Source of the DNA: DASSTJ01 sp035707965
GTDB taxonomy: Bacteria; Actinomycetota; Actinomycetes; Actinomycetales; Angustibacteraceae
Direction of reading: 5' to 3'
Length of the DNA stretch: 7,434 bases
NCBI GenBank assembly: GCA_035707965.1
Contig: DASSTJ010000114.1
Span: 1 to 7,434, forward strand
The notes below the pieces were generated by a model that was not told where the DNA came from, did no database searches, and saw only the letters and a list, made by a program, of their open reading frames with translations. Below, one piece after another: positions 5,240-7,434 of the stretch. A program made the translations under genes and the position numbers. Position 1 is the stretch's first letter; each line of letters opens with the position of its first letter.

Positions 5240-5971
5240 ATGACCAGCTTCGTCTCCCAGGTCGGCAGCGTCGCGGCGCTGGCCGATCCGATTCGCCGTG
5301 ACCTCTACGCGTTCGTGAGCGCCCAGGCAGAGGCCGTCAGTCGTGACCAGGCGGCGGCCGCCGTGGGGGTCCCCAGCCACAAGGCCAAGTTCCACCTGGA
5401 CCGGCTGTCCGAGTCGGGGCTGCTCGAGGTCGAGTACCGGCGGCTGTCGGGCAAGGCCGGGCCCGGTGCCGGCCGTCCCACCAAGCTGTACCGCCGGGCC
5501 GACCGCGAGGTGTCGGTCTCGCTGCCGCCGCGGGAGTACGACCTCGCGGCGACCATCATGGCCGCGGCCATCGAGGCGTCCGTGCACGACGGCACGCCGC
5601 TGCCGGATGCCCTGCGCACCTGCGCCCGCGCTGCGGGTCGTGCCCTCGCGTCCGGCGCAGTGGCCGGTGCGACAGGGCCCGGCGATGACGTCCCCGTCCG
5701 GCGCGGCGGCCCGTTGGACCAGGTGTGGGCAGTGCTCGCCGACCACGGCTACGAACCACGGCTCGAGGACGACGACCGGGGGCAGCAGCGCGTCGTCATG
5801 GCCAACTGCCCGTTCCACTCCCTGTCGCGCACCCACACCGAGCTGGTGTGCGGTCTCAACTCCGACCTCATCGACGGCCTGACCGAGACCCTCGGCAACG
5901 GCGTCGTCACGGCGCGGCTCGAGCCGGCACCGGGCCGGTGCTGTGTGGTGCTGCGCACGCAGGAAGGGTGA
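5240..5971 (+). CDS. Winged-helix regulator with SufR-like cysteine motif
   Basis: A 243-residue predicted transcription factor of the ArsR-like/SufR group (COG2345 type). Residues ~10-85 form a winged helix-turn-helix: DPIRRDLYAFV, then SRDQAAAAVGVPSHKAKFHLDRLSESGLL with the recognition helix, and a wing ending GAGRPTKLYRRA. The C-terminal half has VMANCPFHSLSRTHTELVCGLN and later PGRCCVVL. Its cysteines C190, C204 and C234 are spaced C-X13-C-X29-C, close to the pattern that binds an Fe-S cluster in SufR proteins; C235, H193 and H199 are further possible ligands. This suggests sensing of iron, oxygen, NO or redox state, but cluster binding is not shown by sequence alone. It is divergent from the doxX operon across an 88-bp region with an operator-like dyad, so it probably controls that operon and itself. 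No suf genes are nearby, so the name sufR is not used. Confidence 0.88.
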   Translation: MTSFVSQVGSVAALADPIRRDLYAFVSAQAEAVSRDQAAAAVGVPSHKAKFHLDRLSESGLLEVEYRRLSGKAGPGAGRPTKLYRRADREVSVSLPPREYDLAATIMAAAIEASVHDGTPLPDALRTCARAAGRALASGAVAGATGPGDDVPVRRGGPLDQVWAVLADHGYEPRLEDDDRGQQRVVMANCPFHSLSRTHTELVCGLNSDLIDGLTETLGNGVVTARLEPAPGRCCVVLRTQEG

Positions 5972-6011
5972 GCGGCCCTCCACGACCCGTCAGGCTGGAT
6001 GCCACGGACGC

Positions 6012-6040
6012 CCGAACCTGCGCGGCGGCCGCAGGTTCGG
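6012..6040. terminator. GC-rich hairpin after the regulator gene
   Basis: CCGAACCTGCG (6012-6022) and CGCAGGTTCGG (6030-6040) are exact reverse complements, an 11-bp stem with a 7-nt loop and no T-tract. It lies 40 nt after the regulator stop and ends 13 nt before the next ATG. It fits a terminator, but it could also be an operator or a leader structure for the FUSC gene. Confidence 0.6.
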
Positions 6041-6053
6041 CACACTCGCTCCC

Positions 6054-7142
6054 ATGAAGGCCACCGGCACAGTGGCCGGTGAGCGCGCCCGTCGCACGAG
6101 CCGCCGGCTGCTGCTGCACTCTCGGGCGCAGCTCGTCGTCAAGACCACGGTCGCGGCGACCCTCGCCTGGCTTGCCGGCGGCCTGGTCGGGGGGCAGGTC
6201 GGCGAGTACCGCTACTACGCGCCTCTGGGCGCGGTCGCGATGACCTACCCGACGATCGCCACGACCGTGCGGCAAGCCTCGCACGGCATCCTGGCGATCG
6301 GTCTGGGCGGAGGCCTGGGCCTGATCGTCCACACCACCTTGCAGACGGACCTGCTCGGCATCGTCGTGGTCGTCGCCGTCGGAGTGGCACTGGCCGGCCT
6401 GCCCCTCCTCGGTGAGCAGCGCAGCTACGTGCCGGTGGTGGCGCTGCTCGTCGTCATCATCGGCGGGCGCAACCCGCAGGACTACGCCCTGGCCTACGTC
6501 GTGATGTCGCTGCTCGGTGCAGCGGTCGGCGTCGTCGTGAGCGTCGCGCTGCCCGCACTGCGTCTCTCACCCGGGCACGAGGCGTTGAGGTCGGTGGAGG
6601 CGCTGCTCGCCGACCAGCTGCACGACGTCGCGGAGGTGCTGCGGTCCGGTGAGCAGCCGGAGGCTGACGAGTGGGACCGGCGGCTGCGGTCCGCGAGGCC
6701 GTTCGTCGAGGACATGCGGCGCAGGGTCGGCGAGGCCCGTGACGCGCAGCGAGGCAACCCTCGGGCCCGGCGGCGTGGCTACCCGGCGAACCACCTGCAG
6801 AGGATCGCTCGGTCGCTGGAGCGGGTGACACCGCTCGTCGAGCAGGTGCTCGACCTGGTGAGCCGCACCTACCGCCACGGTCTGACGTCACCGCTCGACC
6901 GGCAGCTCGCGCACGCCGCCGCCGACGCCCTGGACCGTATCGCCGACCTGGTTCGCTCGTACCACGAGCCGATCGAGCCGGACGACGAGAAGGTCGTCGA
7001 CGGGCAGCGCGCGCTCACCCGGCTGCAGGAGGCGTTCGCCGAGCGCCGCGACATGGACGCCGACGACCTCGCGGCCGTGGGTGCCATCGTGGCCACGCTC
7101 CGACTGTGCCTGCTGACCGTGGAGCCGGCCGGAGCGCGGTGA
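6054..7142 (+). CDS. FUSC / aromatic acid exporter-like inner membrane protein
   Basis: A 362-residue membrane protein resembling the FUSC/ArAE families, whose studied members export aromatic acids such as p-hydroxybenzoate or fusaric acid; the substrate here is unknown. Six hydrophobic segments lie at about residues 28-47, 54-71, 78-96, 101-119, 124-138 and 144-166, with YYAPLGAVAMTYPTI (54-68) as the family-like second segment. Residues ~170-362 are charged, helical and probably cytoplasmic, including QRIARSLERVTPLVEQVLDLV (249-269). The reading frame is open back to 5943, inside the regulator, but ATG 6054 is chosen because the upstream peptide is basic, not conserved-looking and overlaps another gene and a hairpin. 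No Shine-Dalgarno site precedes ATG 6054; GTG 6072 is an alternative, with GAAGG 11 nt upstream. It is not obviously linked in function to its neighbours. Confidence 0.83.
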   Translation: MKATGTVAGERARRTSRRLLLHSRAQLVVKTTVAATLAWLAGGLVGGQVGEYRYYAPLGAVAMTYPTIATTVRQASHGILAIGLGGGLGLIVHTTLQTDLLGIVVVVAVGVALAGLPLLGEQRSYVPVVALLVVIIGGRNPQDYALAYVVMSLLGAAVGVVVSVALPALRLSPGHEALRSVEALLADQLHDVAEVLRSGEQPEADEWDRRLRSARPFVEDMRRRVGEARDAQRGNPRARRRGYPANHLQRIARSLERVTPLVEQVLDLVSRTYRHGLTSPLDRQLAHAAADALDRIADLVRSYHEPIEPDDEKVVDGQRALTRLQEAFAERRDMDADDLAAVGAIVATLRLCLLTVEPAGAR

Positions 7143-7158
7143 CCCCCGCGCTCCAGCC
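7127..7158. terminator. Hairpin over the stop codon of the FUSC-like gene
   Basis: GGAGCGCGG (7131-7139) pairs exactly with CCGCGCTCC (7146-7154), and after one mismatch GGC 7127-7129 pairs with GCC 7156-7158. The 6-nt loop contains the TGA stop. There is no T-tract. It sits between two convergent genes and could end both transcripts. Confidence 0.6.
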
Positions 7159-7173
7159 AGCAGAAGGACCACG

Positions 7174-7434
7174 TCAGCGAACGGGAACCACCACGGCGTG
7201 CACCGACATCGTCAGCAGGTCGGTCGGAGCGGCGCCGGGCGGGTAGACGAACGTCGCGTCGACCAGCTCGCCGAGCACCGCGTGCTGGCTGGCGACCTCG
7301 CACGTCACCTGCTGCTGCTGAGCGTGGGCCGCGCCGTGGCGCAGGGTCTCGTCCTCCAGGGCGATCCCGGCGGTGTCGTCGACGACGCTGTAGCGCAACG
7401 CGACCAGCACGAGGTGGCCGCCACCGCTCACCTG
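7174..7434 (-). CDS. Unrecognised protein, possibly C-terminal part only
   Basis: A minus-strand frame open from the right edge to TGA 7176-7174, giving 86 codons. A GTG at 7431 could be the start, but the frame continues to the edge without a stop, so it is more likely the end of a longer protein. Visible stretches are HLVLVALRYSVVDD, a short Gln run (AHAQQQQVTCEV), ASQHAVLGELVDATFVYPPG and a hydrophobic end SVHAVVVPVR. Alternating hydrophobic residues suggest a beta-rich fold with no clear membrane helix. Coding is supported by high GC at third positions and by the convergent layout with a hairpin between the stops. I do not recognise a family. Confidence 0.6.
   Translation of the reverse strand, partial: QVSGGGHLVLVALRYSVVDDTAGIALEDETLRHGAAHAQQQQVTCEVASQHAVLGELVDATFVYPPGAAPTDLLTMSVHAVVVPVR

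Noticed and set aside
5943..6053. 37-residue N-terminal extension of the FUSC-like protein
   Set aside because: It overlaps the end of the regulator gene and the hairpin, is basic and low in hydrophobic content, and starts with an MWCCARRKGE sequence that is a shadow of the regulator's RCCVVLRTQEG end.

Overview
This is a 7.4 kb stretch of a high-GC, tightly packed bacterial chromosome, almost certainly from an actinobacterium. The evidence is strong G/C bias at third codon positions, frequent GTG starts, 4-nt stop/start overlaps, the gene order narH-narJ-narI, and a FUSC-type membrane protein with a C-terminal helical tail. The genus cannot be fixed from the sequence alone. Base composition looks uniform, with no transposase, integrase, tRNA, rRNA or CRISPR array visible.

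Left part (1-2624, + strand): the distal end of a respiratory nitrate reductase operon. It holds the C-terminal 199 codons of narH (Fe-S beta subunit), complete narJ (assembly chaperone), complete narI (di-heme b gamma subunit with all four heme histidines) and a fourth, unrecognised gene encoding a disordered N-terminal region plus a degenerate cupin. All three junctions are the same GTGA overlap, so these genes are probably translated as one coupled unit. A long, near-perfect palindrome (2632-2701) ends the operon and separates it from a convergent operon.

Middle part (2702-5971): a three-gene minus-strand operon encodes a DoxX-like four-helix membrane protein, GTP cyclohydrolase I (FolE) and a BphA4/rubredoxin-reductase-type FAD-NADH oxidoreductase. 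A divergent plus-strand gene encodes a winged-helix regulator with a SufR-like C-terminal cysteine pattern (C-X13-C-X29-C). The 88-bp space between the divergent starts holds an 11+11 bp palindrome lying exactly over two face-to-face promoter-like sequences, and an outer pair of inverted 13-mers next to the two start codons. This suggests a self-contained redox- or Fe-S-responsive module that makes a pterin precursor together with an electron-transfer flavoprotein and a redox-associated membrane protein. It is the most interesting content of the window.

Right part (5972-7434): a hairpin, a FUSC/aromatic-acid-exporter-like inner-membrane protein on the + strand, a hairpin over its stop codon, and the C-terminal part (or all) of an unrecognised minus-strand protein that runs to the window edge.
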